Assembly (NCBI RefSeq): GCF_002847445.1
Contig: NZ_CP025430.1
Coordinates: forward strand, 2,046,001-2,110,000
Direction of reading: 5' to 3'
DNA: 64,000 bases
Source of the DNA: Paracoccus zhejiangensis
Lineage (GTDB): Bacteria > Pseudomonadota > Alphaproteobacteria > Rhodobacterales > Rhodobacteraceae
How positions within the stretch are numbered: position 1 is the first letter of the stretch; each line of letters starts with the position of its first letter. The notes below the pieces were generated by a model, which worked only from the letters and a program-made list of their open reading frames with translations, was not told where the DNA came from and did not search any database. Position numbers and translations under genes: made by a program. Of the stretch, positions 26,245 through 35,418 are shown piece after piece.

Positions 26245-27194
26245 GCCTCGGCCTCCGCCGTCTTGTTGGTGCCATCCGCCGGCAGCAGCACCTTCAACGC
26301 CTCGTGCCGCACCTTCAGATACAAGGGCGAGGCCATGGCGGATTTCTCGCCGTCATGGGCGACCAGCTGCCGACGCTTCTTCGGCGTCTCGATGGTCAGC
26401 TCGTCGGTCTGGATCAGGTCGAAATCATTGTCCTGCGCCGAGAACCCCAGCGCCAGCCGCAGGGCCGAGCGCATCAGCGGCAGCGGCTTGCGGGCCTTGG
26501 CGATCAGCACGGCGAATTGCCCGTCCCGGATCGCATCGGCGCCATCGAGCCCGAAGCTCTCCAGCTGGTAGGCACTGCGCGCAACGAAGACGAGCGCGGT
26601 GGTGAAATGCTTCTCTTCGCCATCCACTTTCGCGGTCAGCGACATCGGGCGGCGCAGCCGGCGCATCGCCACCAGCACGGACCAATAGGCCGCAATGCGC
26701 GAGCGTCCCCAGCGGCGATAGATGCTTTCGCGGGTCTTGAGGATATGGGGATAGATGCCGAGGCTGACATTGTTCAGAAAGACCAGCCCCTCGATCTCGC
26801 CGATATCCACCGTCTCGACCCGGGCGTCGAGGATCGTCTCCAGCGCGGGTTCAAGCTCCTCGCCGACGCCCAGATCGCGCGCGAAATAGTTGAAAGTGCC
26901 GGCCGGCAGCACGCCCATGACGACATCGGTATCGGCCAGCACCCCGGCCACCGCCGATTGCGTCCCGTCCCCGCCGGCGGCAACGATGACGTCAAATCCG
27001 TCATCAACCGCCTTGCGGGTCAGAGCGACGATATCGCTGCCCTTCGCCGTCTTGCGCAGGTCGAACTCTGCACAGGCCGGTTCCAGCGCCTCGCGGGTGG
27101 TGGTGGCATAGCTGTCATCGTCCTTGCTGCCCGAACCGAGGTTCAGGATCACGCAAACGCGGCTTTGCGACAGATCGAATGGGGTGTCCGCCAT
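26241..27194 (-). CDS. Diacylglycerol kinase-family lipid kinase
   Basis: 317 residues. The DAGK catalytic domain has the ATP-binding GGDGT motif in VIVAAGGDGTQSAVAGVLADTDVVMGVLPAGTFNYFARDLG and a C-terminal domain seen in YegS/BmrU-like proteins. Likely phosphorylates diacylglycerol or a related lipid at the membrane surface. ATG at 27194 is chosen over a start 22 codons upstream because the extra segment looks non-coding. It precedes the phosphodiesterase gene with a 4-nt overlap. Confidence 0.87.
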   Translation of the reverse strand: MADTPFDLSQSRVCVILNLGSGSKDDDSYATTTREALEPACAEFDLRKTAKGSDIVALTRKAVDDGFDVIVAAGGDGTQSAVAGVLADTDVVMGVLPAGTFNYFARDLGVGEELEPALETILDARVETVDIGEIEGLVFLNNVSLGIYPHILKTRESIYRRWGRSRIAAYWSVLVAMRRLRRPMSLTAKVDGEEKHFTTALVFVARSAYQLESFGLDGADAIRDGQFAVLIAKARKPLPLMRSALRLALGFSAQDNDFDLIQTDELTIETPKKRRQLVAHDGEKSAMASPLYLKVRHEALKVLLPADGTNKTAEAEA

Positions 27195-27279
27195 GGTGTC
27201 CTGCTCTGCTTGTGTCGGGACATAACACGCCCGGTCCGCGAGGGTTTCACCCGGAGGCAAGGACGCGACGCAAAGGAAA

Positions 27280-27307
27280 AGGGGCCGCCCCTCTCGGGAC
27301 GGCCCCT
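27280..27307 (-). terminator. Terminator after the frameshifted hydrolase
   Basis: Arms AGGGGCCG (27280-27287) and CGGCCCCT (27300-27307), with extra CCC/GGG pairing inside, followed on the minus strand by CCTTTTCCTTTG. It lies 22 nt past the hydrolase stop and separates that gene from the lipid kinase gene. Confidence 0.75.
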
Positions 27308-27328
27308 CCTGTCAGTGCGATCCGCTGA

Positions 27329-28023
27329 TCAGTAGCCGGATTCGCTCGAGGCCTCGTCGATCAGGTCGGCGATCTCTTCGGGATGCGAGGCGAGCGAGGC
27401 GTGGCTGGCTGCCAGTTGCACCAGGTTCTTCGGGTTCATCCGCTCGGCCATCATCTTCTGGTTGTCCGGGTGGATCTGTGGTCATGGGTCGACAGCTGGT
27501 ACCAGCAGGGCTTGGCCTTCCAGGCCGGCGCGGTGACATTGTCGCCGAAGGTGCTGGCCAGCGGCGCCTTTTGCGTCACGGCCATGACCAGCGCGTCAGC
27601 TTCGGGCAGATCCTGGCAGAAGCTCTCGTGGAACTTGTCCTGCTTGATCCACAGATAGCCGTCGCTGTCCGGTGCCAGGTTCGGGAAGGCCTGCGGCGGG
27701 TGCGCCTGGCTGATGCCGCCGGGGCTTTCGCCGGCATCGGGTGCAAAGGCCGCGACATAGACCAGGCCCTTGACGTTCGGCAGGTCGCCCATCTCGGTGA
27801 TGACCGCACCGCCATAGGAATGGCCGACCAGGATCACCGGGCCGTGGATCTGCTTGACCATCTTGCGCGTGCGCTCGGCATCATCGGCCAGCGAGGTCAG
27901 CGGGTTTTCGACGGCGTGAACGTCTTTGTAGCCACGCTTGTGCAGCTCCTTGATGACGCCGGCCCAATGGGCGGCACCGCCCCAGAAGCCGTGGACAAGA
28001 ACGATTGCAGGTCTTTGCGGCAT
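27329..28023 (-). pseudogene. Alpha/beta hydrolase gene with a one-base frameshift
   Basis: The upstream part encodes MPQRPAIVLVHGFWGGAAHW, an oxyanion-hole HGFWGG, the nucleophile elbow VGHSYGG with Ser, and continues to WYQLSTHDH. There the frame breaks near 27475-27482. The next frame continues the family sequence without loss: IHPDNQKMMAERMNPKNLV then LAASHASLASHPEEIADLI, with the catalytic His in SHASLASHP, ending at a stop at 27329. The total is 695 nt, one short of 232 codons, so a single missing base explains it. In the unrepaired frame the product is 190 residues and lacks the catalytic His. Either the gene is recently inactivated or the assembly has an error. Related proteins are esterases or lyases of about 230 residues. 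Confidence 0.78.
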
Positions 28024-28119
28024 GGTCTCCCCTTCCAGATCATGACGTGAATTTGGTGTTTTTGGTCAGGCCCGAACGGGCCTTCAGGCCAGACTGCACG
28101 ATCTGCAAGGGATCCGCTA

Positions 28120-28147
28120 GGTATCGGAAAATATTTAATTGGTATCG
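28120..28147. repeat. Direct repeat GGTATCG in an AT-rich patch
   Basis: GGTATCG occurs at 28120-28126 and 28141-28147, 21 bp apart start to start, around AAATATTT. This is an AT-rich island in GC-rich sequence between the tuf terminator and the hydrolase gene, so it may hold that gene's promoter or a protein-binding site. Confidence 0.4.
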
Positions 28148-28160
28148 CTATCTGCCACGA

Positions 28161-28190
28161 AAAAGGCCGCCCCTCGCGGGGCGGCCTTCT
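28161..28190 (-). terminator. Terminator of tuf
   Basis: Perfect 11-bp arms AAGGCCGCCCC (28163-28173) and GGGGCGGCCTT (28178-28188) with loop GCGA on the minus strand, followed by TTTTTCG. It begins 24 nt past the tuf stop. A strong rho-independent terminator. Confidence 0.93.
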
Positions 28191-28214
28191 CATCTCTCAC
28201 GCGGATGCGTCAGA

Positions 28215-29390
<1,176 letters not shown>

Positions 29391-29448
29391 GTCGGCCTCC
29401 TATCGCGGGGCGCAGACGGTCCACACCCCGGTTAAACATCCGCCGCGA

Positions 29449-29476
29449 TGTATAAGCCCCCCGGCGAAAAATCAAG
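29449..29476 (-). promoter_or_regulatory. Candidate tuf promoter
   Basis: On the minus strand CTTGAT (29471-29476) and a near-perfect -10 TATACA (29449-29454) with a 16-nt spacer. The predicted start near 29442 leaves a leader of about 50 nt before the ATG, with AGGAGG as ribosome site. Confidence 0.6.
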
Positions 29477-29596
29477 GGCAGGTCGTGCGCTTCGAAACCG
29501 GCTTGCCGCCGGGAACTTCTGGCGGTCAAATCGCGTTGCAATTCCGATAGATGCCGCCGGCCTGACGGTCAAGGCGGCCGAATGCAGGAGGAAGTC

Positions 29597-30559
29597 ATGA
29601 GTCTGATGAAAACCCTCGCCCGCGTGGCCGCTGGTGTGATGCTGGCCAAGGGCATCGGCACGGTGATGAAGAACGCCCAAGGGGATCGTTCGCGCACGCC
29701 GACCCGCACCACCTCCAGCCGCCAGACCGGCGGCGGGATCCTGGGCGATCTTCTGGGCAACAATACCGGCCAGCCGGGCGGACGCAGCAGCGGTTCGGGT
29801 GGCTTGGGCGATATTCTGGGCCAGGTTCTGGGTGGCGGCGCTGCCGGCGGGGCCGGGACCGGTCGGCGTTATGGCGGGCCGAACTCGACCGGCGCGCAGG
29901 GCGGCCTGGGGGGCATCCTCGACAACCTGACCAACCAGGCCCGCAACAGCCGCAGCGGCAGTTCCGGCGGCGGTCTGGGTGACATCCTCGGCCAGTTGAC
30001 CGGCGGCAGCAAGACCCGCTCCACCTCGGGCGGCGGCGGTCTCGGCGATATTCTGGGTGCAGTGCTGGGCGGTGCGGCCGGTGCAGGTGCGGCGGATGCG
30101 CTGTCGCGCAAGGGATCGCAGCAGACCAATGATGCCAGCTTCGGCGAGCTGTTCAACGATTCGCTGCAGCGCGGGGACGAGCCCGAAGTGGCGCCGACCC
30201 CCGAACAGAACGCCGTCGCCGGGCTGATGCTGCGGGCGATGATCCAGGCCGCCAAGTCGGACGGCAAGATCGACGATGCCGAGAAGCAGCGGCTGACCAG
30301 CGAGCTGGGTGATCTGGACGACGAGGAACGCCAGTTCATCCGCGAACAAATGGCCGCGCCGATCGATGCGCAGGGTCTGGCCCGCGAGGTCCCCTCGGGG
30401 CTGGAAGCGCAGGTCTACCTGATGTCGCTGATGGCGATCGATTTCGACAGCAAGGCCGAGGCGGAATACCTGCACAGCCTCGCGCAGGGCCTGGGCCTGA
30501 ACCAGCAAGTGGTGAACCAGATCCACGAACAGGTCGGTGTGCAAAACCTCTACGCCTGA
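29597..30559 (+). CDS. DUF533 / TerB-like protein with glycine-rich repeats
   Basis: 320 residues. The N-terminal half carries about five copies of a GGLGDILG-type unit (for example GGILGDLLG, GGLGDILGQVLGG, GGLGGILDNL, GGLGDILGQLTGG, GGLGDILGAVLGG) separated by Ser/Thr/Arg/Gly linkers. The C-terminal half (from about residue 195) is a DUF533/TerB-like all-helical domain with IQAAKSDGKIDDAEKQRL, which has acidic residues that bind metal in TerB folds. ATG 29597 is chosen for its AGGAGG site. Related to YebE of enterobacteria; its role is unknown. It is transcribed away from tuf and ends at a terminator. Confidence 0.82.
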   Translation: MSLMKTLARVAAGVMLAKGIGTVMKNAQGDRSRTPTRTTSSRQTGGGILGDLLGNNTGQPGGRSSGSGGLGDILGQVLGGGAAGGAGTGRRYGGPNSTGAQGGLGGILDNLTNQARNSRSGSSGGGLGDILGQLTGGSKTRSTSGGGGLGDILGAVLGGAAGAGAADALSRKGSQQTNDASFGELFNDSLQRGDEPEVAPTPEQNAVAGLMLRAMIQAAKSDGKIDDAEKQRLTSELGDLDDEERQFIREQMAAPIDAQGLAREVPSGLEAQVYLMSLMAIDFDSKAEAEYLHSLAQGLGLNQQVVNQIHEQVGVQNLYA

Positions 30560-30585
30560 CGGCGTGGCAATTTGCTGAACTGGAC

Positions 30586-30610
30586 GCCGCGCGGGATAAC
30601 CGCGCGGCTT
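30586..30610 (+). terminator. Terminator after the DUF533 gene
   Basis: Perfect 9-bp arms GCCGCGCGG (30586-30594) and CCGCGCGGC (30600-30608) with loop GATAA, then a short TTTCC. It starts 26 nt past the stop codon. Confidence 0.65.
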
Positions 30611-30699
30611 TCCGGCGTTATCACCCGGCGCGAAACAGTCCGAAGCTCCTGAAATCCGGTCACATTTTCGCCAGCATGTAGCTTGCAGTTGATCGGTGA

Positions 30700-30753
30700 A
30701 AAACCTCCTGCCAGACTGGTCGGACGGCCGAGAGCCGTCCAACAGGAGGTTTT
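30700..30753 (+). promoter_or_regulatory. Nested stem-loop that masks the ribosome binding site of the cytochrome c' gene
   Basis: The outer stem pairs AAAACCTCCTG (30700-30710) perfectly with CAGGAGGTTTT (30743-30753), 11 bp, which includes the whole AGGAGG Shine-Dalgarno ahead of the ATG at 30755. An inner stem pairs GGACGGC (30722-30728) with GCCGTCC (30734-30740) around CGAGA. If the leader is transcribed, translation would start only when the outer stem opens, so it may be a thermosensor, a ligand- or protein-controlled switch, or an attenuator. What controls it is not visible. Confidence 0.7.
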
Positions 30754-30754
30754 G

Positions 30755-31198
30755 ATGAAACTGTTCCTCGTTGCCGCGATCGCGGCCTTTCCCGTTCTTG
30801 CCCATGCCGATGCCGTCGAGGACGCGCTGGAAGCGCGGCAGGGCTTCATGAAAATGCTGAGCATCAACATGGGCACGCTGGCTGGCATGGCCAAGGGTGA
30901 CATCGCCTATGACGCCGCCGCCGCCACGCAGGCGTGCACCAATCTCGAGGCGCTGAGCCAATACGGCCTGCCGGCTCTGTTCATCGACGGCACCTCGACC
31001 GATGACGGCGTTGAGACCGAGGCGCTGCCGGCGATCTGGGCGAACAGCGAGGATTTCGCCACCAAGTTCGCCGGACTGCAGGAGGCCGCGACCGGGGCCG
31101 GCGCGGCTGTCGGCGGCGGTCAGGAGGCCGTCGGGCCGGTGGTGCAGAAGCTGGGTGAAGCCTGCAAGGCCTGCCACGATGACTACCGCAAGGACTGA
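30755..31198 (+). CDS. Cytochrome c' / c-556 family protein
   Basis: 147 residues: a cleavable signal MKLFLVAAIAAFPVLAHA, then a class II four-helix cytochrome c with the heme motif CKACH near the C-terminus (in LGEACKACHDDYRKD). The N-terminal helix has RQGFMKMLSIN, with Met residues that could be the sixth heme ligand as in c-556 types. Such periplasmic proteins pass electrons or bind NO. It overlaps the downstream cytochrome b gene by 20 nt, and its ribosome site is in the stem-loop at 30700-30753. Confidence 0.92.
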   Translation: MKLFLVAAIAAFPVLAHADAVEDALEARQGFMKMLSINMGTLAGMAKGDIAYDAAAATQACTNLEALSQYGLPALFIDGTSTDDGVETEALPAIWANSEDFATKFAGLQEAATGAGAAVGGGQEAVGPVVQKLGEACKACHDDYRKD

Positions 31199-31781
31199 TG
31201 CCCCTGCAAAGACTGAGCGGGTCAGAATCTGGGACCCCCTGCTCAGGGGGTTCCACTGGCTTCTGGCGACACTGGTCATCGCGAACTGGCTGCTGGGCAA
31301 GCTCGGGCCCAATGACATGTCGCTGCATTTCTATCTCGGCTACACGATCGCGGGGCTGCTGGTCTTTCGGGTGATCTGGGGCTTTGTCGGCCCCGAGCCG
31401 GCGCGGTTTTCCAGCTTCCTGCGCGGGCCGGGCGCGATCCGCGATTACCTCGGCCACATGTTCCGCCGCGAGCCGAGCAACTGGCCCGGACATAACCCGC
31501 TTGGCGGGCTGTCGGTCATCGCGATGCTGGTGGTGCTGATCTACCAGGTGGTGACCGGTCTGATCTCGGACCCCGAGGATTTCGTCAATGTCGGGCCGCT
31601 GGCCGGCGCGGTGGGCAGCGATATCGCCACCGAGGCCCCGGGCTGGCACGAGTTGGGCGCAAACCTGATCCTGATCCTCGTGCTGCTGCACGTGGCGATC
31701 ATCCTCTTCTACCGCGTCTGGAAGAACGAGGACCTGGTCCGACCGATGATCACCGGCTGGAAATGGGTGCGGCGGCGCTAG
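31179..31781 (+). CDS. Cytochrome b561-type (cytochrome b/b6 domain) membrane protein
   Basis: 200 residues with four hydrophobic helices: the first includes HWLLATLVIANWLLGKL, the next HFYLGYTIAGLLVFRVIW, and the later two around GGLSVIAMLVVLIYQVVTG and NLILILVLLHVAIILFY. Histidines in helices 1, 2 and 4 (FHW, LHF, LLHVA) fit heme b ligands of the Ni,Fe-hydrogenase/b561 group. Co-transcription with a cytochrome c' is a recurrent pair; the b protein likely passes electrons from the quinone pool to the periplasmic c protein. It starts inside the end of the cytochrome c' gene. Confidence 0.9.
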   Translation: MTTARTDAPAKTERVRIWDPLLRGFHWLLATLVIANWLLGKLGPNDMSLHFYLGYTIAGLLVFRVIWGFVGPEPARFSSFLRGPGAIRDYLGHMFRREPSNWPGHNPLGGLSVIAMLVVLIYQVVTGLISDPEDFVNVGPLAGAVGSDIATEAPGWHELGANLILILVLLHVAIILFYRVWKNEDLVRPMITGWKWVRRR

Positions 31782-31796
31782 GCCGCCCTGCCCTCT

Positions 31797-32231
31797 TCAC
31801 ACCGGGATCATCGTCCCCTGCAGCATCGCCACATGCTTGCGCGCGCCGCCGGTCTCGGCCCAGACATCGGCGGCGACCACCATGATGCGCCGTCCCGGCC
31901 GGATCACCCGGCCCTCGGCCACCAGCCGCTCGCCAATGGCCGGTGACATCAGGTTCAACTTCATCTCGACCGTCATCACCTCGGCCTCGGACGGCATCAG
32001 CGTGAGCGCGGCAAAGCCCGCCGCCGAATCACCGATGGAGAATGTCAGCCCGGCATGACCCGCACCCTGCTGCTGCAGGACCGTGGGCAGGATCGGCGCC
32101 GTGATGATGATGCGGCCCGGGCCGATTTCGACCATCTCGGCGCCAAGCGTCTGCATCATCGTCTGACGGTCAAAGCTGGCACGCACCTTGGCAGCAATCT
32201 CGGGGGCGATCTCGGGGGCAAGCTCAGTCAT
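31797..32231 (-). CDS. PaaI-family thioesterase (hotdog fold)
   Basis: 144 residues. The hotdog core has [27 protein letters not shown] and a strand [26 protein letters not shown], close to YiiD/PaaI-like acyl-CoA thioesterases; the [15 protein letters not shown] segment holds the expected active-site Asp or Gly region. Acyl-CoA substrate unknown. It overlaps the ruvB stop by 8 nt, so it is the last gene of the ruv transcript. Confidence 0.82.
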   Translation of the reverse strand: MTELAPEIAPEIAAKVRASFDRQTMMQTLGAEMVEIGPGRIIITAPILPTVLQQQGAGHAGLTFSIGDSAAGFAALTLMPSEAEVMTVEMKLNLMSPAIGERLVAEGRVIRPGRRIMVVAADVWAETGGARKHVAMLQGTMIPV

Positions 32232-33243
32232 CAAACAGGTCCGTTCTGGGGGCGGCGATGCCAAGATGGCGCCAGGCGCGCGGGGCAAGCTGGCGGCCGC
32301 GGGGGGTGCGGGCGATCAGGCCCTGCTGCAGCAGGTAGGGCTCGATCACCTCCTCGATGGCATCGCGGCTTTCCGACAAGGCCGCCGACAGGGTTTCCAC
32401 CCCGACCGGCCCGCCGCCGTAATGCTCGGCCATCAAGGTCAGGTAACGGCGGTCGGCACCGTCAAGGCCCAGATCATCGACGCCCAACCGGGTCAGCGCA
32501 GAATCGGCGATGGCGCGGTCCAGATGGCCGTCGCCCTCGACCAGTGCGAAATCTACCACCCGGCGCAACAGCCGCCCGGCGATGCGGGGCGTGCCACGGG
32601 CGCGGCGGGCAATCTCCAGCGTGCCATCGGGATCGGCCTTGATCCCCATCATCCGCGCCCCGCGCTGGACGATCTGGTCGAGCTCGGCCACCTCGTAGAA
32701 TTGCAGCCTCGTCGGAATGCCGAAACGGTCGCGGAGCGGCGTGGTCAAGAGCCCTAGCCGCGTGGTCGCGCCGACCAGCGTGAAGGGTTGCAACTCGATC
32801 CGGACGGTGCGGGCGGCAGGGCCTTCACCGATGACCAGATCCAGCTCGAAATCCTCCATCGCCGGATACAGCACCTCCTCGACCGCCGGGTTCATCCGGT
32901 GGATCTCGTCGATGAAAAGAACATCGCGCGCTTCCAAGTTGGTCAGGATCGCCGCCAGATCGCCCGCCCGCGCCAGAACGGGCCCGGAGGTCATGCGGAA
33001 ATTCACCCCCAGCTCGCGCGCCATGATCTGCGCCAGCGTGGTCTTGCCGAGGCCCGGGGGCCCATGAAACAGCGTGTGGTCCATCGCCTGCCCGCGCATC
33101 CGGGCGCTTTCGATGAAGACCCGCAGATTGGCCCGCGCCTCGGCCTGACCGACAAAATCGGTCAGCGCCTGAGGACGCAGCGCCCGGTCCTCGGGCTCGC
33201 CCTCAAGCCGCTCGGGGCGCAGGGTCGGGTCAGGTTGATTCAT
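32224..33243 (-). CDS. ruvB: Holliday junction branch migration helicase RuvB
   Basis: 339 residues. AAA+ motifs: Walker [10 protein letters not shown] (61-69), Walker B FIDEIHR, sensor 1 GATTR, arginine finger region in LRDRFGI, and the C-terminal winged helix [12 protein letters not shown]. RuvB hexamers drive branch migration with RuvA. Unusually, htpX lies between ruvA and this gene. ATG 33243 gives the start [19 protein letters not shown]; longer frames overlap htpX. Confidence 0.97.
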   Translation of the reverse strand: MNQPDPTLRPERLEGEPEDRALRPQALTDFVGQAEARANLRVFIESARMRGQAMDHTLFHGPPGLGKTTLAQIMARELGVNFRMTSGPVLARAGDLAAILTNLEARDVLFIDEIHRMNPAVEEVLYPAMEDFELDLVIGEGPAARTVRIELQPFTLVGATTRLGLLTTPLRDRFGIPTRLQFYEVAELDQIVQRGARMMGIKADPDGTLEIARRARGTPRIAGRLLRRVVDFALVEGDGHLDRAIADSALTRLGVDDLGLDGADRRYLTLMAEHYGGGPVGVETLSAALSESRDAIEEVIEPYLLQQGLIARTPRGRQLAPRAWRHLGIAAPRTDLFDD

Positions 33244-33253
33244 CGCCCCCGCC

Positions 33254-34090
33254 TCAGCCACGCGCCATGGCCTGAAGCCGGGCGATGCGTTCCTCGGTCG
33301 GCGGGTGGGTCGAGAACAGCCGGTCGGCGCGCAAGGCGTGCAGCGGGTTGATGATGAACAGCGGTGCTGCTGCCGGGTTGCGTTCAGCCGGGACATTCAG
33401 CGTGCGCCCGGCCAGCGTGGCGATGCGAGCCAGCGCATTGGCCAGCGCCAGCGGCTGGCCGCTGATCTCGGCCCCCTCGCGGTCGGCCTCGAATTCGCGG
33501 GTGCGCGAGATCGCCATCTGCACCAGACCGGCGGCCAGCGGCGCGAAGATCATGGCAAGGATCGCGCCGAAGCCGCCGCCCCGACCGTCGCGTCCGCCGG
33601 TGAACATCATCATGTTGCCCAGCATGGCGATGGCCCCGGCCAGTGTCGCGGTAACGGTCATGGTCAGCGTATCTCGGTTCTTGATATGGGCCAGTTCATG
33701 CGCGATCACGCCCGCCAGTTCCTCGCGCGGCATATTGGCCAGCAGGCCTTGCGTCACCGCCACGGCGGCATTCTGCGGGTTGCGGCCGGTGGCGAAGGCA
33801 TTCGGCTGCTCGGTCGCCAGCACATAGACGGCAGGCATAGGCAGGCCGGCGCGCTGCGCCAGCGTCGCCACCATGTCGAAGAGTTCCGGCGCCGAGTTCC
33901 GGTCGACCTGCACCGCGTTCTGCTGGCGCAGCACCGCCTTGTCGCTGTTCCAATAGGACCAGAGGTTCATCGCCCCGGCCACGGCCAGCGCGATCACGGC
34001 ACCGCCCTGCCCGCCCAGCATCCAGCCAAGGACCATCAGCAGGGCCGTCATCACGGCCATCAGGATAAAGGTGCGCGCATTGCCGGCCAT
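33254..34090 (-). CDS. htpX: Zinc metalloprotease HtpX (M48)
   Basis: 278 residues with two N-terminal membrane helices, the zinc motif HELAH (131-135), a third ligand in [17 protein letters not shown], and two later hydrophobic segments ([17 protein letters not shown] and [18 protein letters not shown]). HtpX degrades damaged inner-membrane proteins. It starts 4 nt after the ruvA stop and ends 10 nt before ruvB, so it is part of the ruv operon. This is an odd neighbourhood for a protease. Confidence 0.95.
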   Translation of the reverse strand: MAGNARTFILMAVMTALLMVLGWMLGGQGGAVIALAVAGAMNLWSYWNSDKAVLRQQNAVQVDRNSAPELFDMVATLAQRAGLPMPAVYVLATEQPNAFATGRNPQNAAVAVTQGLLANMPREELAGVIAHELAHIKNRDTLTMTVTATLAGAIAMLGNMMMFTGGRDGRGGGFGAILAMIFAPLAAGLVQMAISRTREFEADREGAEISGQPLALANALARIATLAGRTLNVPAERNPAAAPLFIINPLHALRADRLFSTHPPTEERIARLQAMARG

Positions 34091-34094
34091 GTCG

Positions 34095-34778
34095 CTATCC
34101 CTTCGGTGCCAGACGTTTCAGCGAGGCCCGGATCAGCGCCGCTACCGCCGCCCCGGGTTCCTCGGCCTGCGACTGCGCCACCGCCGCCGCCGCCTCGGAG
34201 GGACCATAGCCCAGATTGGCCAGCGCCGACAGCGCATCCGCCGCCGCCTGCGCCGATTGCGCGGCGGCACTGGGCGCGCGCGGTGCAGCCGGGGCTGTCG
34301 CCGTGGCCGGGGCATCCGGTTCGACCAGTGCCGCGCCCTCGGCCTCGACCGTCAGATCGCCGCCAAGCGCCATGACCGCGGGGGCCTTGTCCTTCAGCTC
34401 CAGCACGACGCGCTGCGCCAGCTTGGGCCCGACACCCTGCGCCTTCCTGACCGCCGACCAGTCGCCGATGGCGATGGCGCGGGCCAGACCCTCCGGCCCC
34501 AGCGTGCCGAGGATCGCCAGCGAGACCTTTGAGCCGACGCCCTGCACCCCGGTCAGTAGCCGGTGCCATTCCTTTTCCAGCATGGTCGGGAAGCCGAACA
34601 GCTGCAGCAGGTCCTCGCGCACCAGAAGATCGGTATAAAGCGCCACCGCCTGCCCCGCCGGCGGCAGGCTGGCCGCCGTGCGGTCGCTGACATGGACGAT
34701 ATAACCGACGCCGCGCACATCGATCAGCACATGATCGCGGGCGCGGTGCAGGATCACCCCGGCGATGCGGCCGATCAT
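34095..34778 (-). CDS. ruvA: Holliday junction DNA-binding protein RuvA
   Basis: 227 residues. Domain [32 protein letters not shown], two helix-hairpin-helix units in [18 protein letters not shown] and [21 protein letters not shown], and a C-terminal domain III with [16 protein letters not shown] that contacts RuvB. The linker before domain III is long and rich in Ala and Pro. Overlaps the ruvC stop by 4 nt. Confidence 0.97.
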   Translation of the reverse strand: MIGRIAGVILHRARDHVLIDVRGVGYIVHVSDRTAASLPPAGQAVALYTDLLVREDLLQLFGFPTMLEKEWHRLLTGVQGVGSKVSLAILGTLGPEGLARAIAIGDWSAVRKAQGVGPKLAQRVVLELKDKAPAVMALGGDLTVEAEGAALVEPDAPATATAPAAPRAPSAAAQSAQAAADALSALANLGYGPSEAAAAVAQSQAEEPGAAVAALIRASLKRLAPKG

Positions 34779-35263
34779 GCGACCACCCGGATATTGCGGC
34801 CCTGCAGATGCCGGGCGTGGCAGATGGCGATGGCCAAGGCGTCTGCCGCATCGGGACTGTCGAACTGGACACCAGGCAGTTGAATGCGGACCATGTGCTG
34901 CACCTGCTCCTTGGCGGCATGGCCCACGCCCACCACCGTCTTCTTCACCGCGTTCGGGGCATATTCGCCCACCGCCAGCCCGGCCTCGGCCGGGGCCAGT
35001 AGTGCGATCCCCCGCGCCTGGCCCAGCTTCAGCGTGCCGACCGCATCCTTGTTCACGAAGGTCTGCTCGACCGCCGCCGCATCCGGGGCATGGGCGATAA
35101 TCACCGCGCAAAGCCCGCGATAGAGCGCGACCAGACGCGGCCCCAGATCGCCGCCCTCGGAATGGATCACCCCGTTCGCGACATGGCGCAGACGCGAGCC
35201 GTCAACGGCGATCACGCCCCAGCCCATGTTCCGCAAACCCGGGTCGATGCCCAGTACCCGCAT
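34775..35263 (-). CDS. ruvC: Crossover junction endodeoxyribonuclease RuvC
   Basis: 162 residues. The four catalytic acids are all present in canonical places: Asp7 (GIDPG), Glu66 (AVEQTF), Asp138 and Asp141 ([12 protein letters not shown]). RuvC cleaves Holliday junctions after branch migration by RuvAB. ATG 35263 gives the family start [16 protein letters not shown]. First gene of the ruv operon, read away from the Mrp operon. Confidence 0.97.
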   Translation of the reverse strand: MRVLGIDPGLRNMGWGVIAVDGSRLRHVANGVIHSEGGDLGPRLVALYRGLCAVIIAHAPDAAAVEQTFVNKDAVGTLKLGQARGIALLAPAEAGLAVGEYAPNAVKKTVVGVGHAAKEQVQHMVRIQLPGVQFDSPDAADALAIAICHARHLQGRNIRVVA

Positions 35264-35344
35264 GACTGCCCTCTCTTTTTTCCAAGGGTTAGCACGAAAG
35301 GCGAACATCGCCTAGAGGCTGATGCGCGCTCGCGGGAGATCGGG

Positions 35345-35373
35345 TTGACACTGGCACGCCATCCCCGCAAGAG
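35345..35373 (+). promoter_or_regulatory. Possible promoter of the Mrp operon
   Basis: Consensus TTGACA (35345-35350), a 17-nt spacer, then CAAGAG (35368-35373), a poor -10. It lies 45 nt ahead of the first Mrp gene in the ruvC/mrp divergent gap. Confidence 0.35.
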
Positions 35374-35418
35374 ATTCAATAACCAGAAGAAACCAGCCTG
35401 AACGGGGAAGACGATCGA

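Noticed and set aside
27312..27539. Short minus-strand frame of 75 codons at the frameshift site
   Set aside because: It lies in a third frame; neither family part of the hydrolase is encoded in it.
28068..28083. Hairpin AGGCCC/GGGCCT upstream of the hydrolase as a terminator
   Set aside because: The loop is small, no T-run follows on either strand, and a stronger tuf terminator lies at 28161-28190.
31198..31250. ATG at 31198 as an alternative start for the cytochrome b gene
   Set aside because: It is in a different frame from the cytochrome b sequence and meets no family residues.
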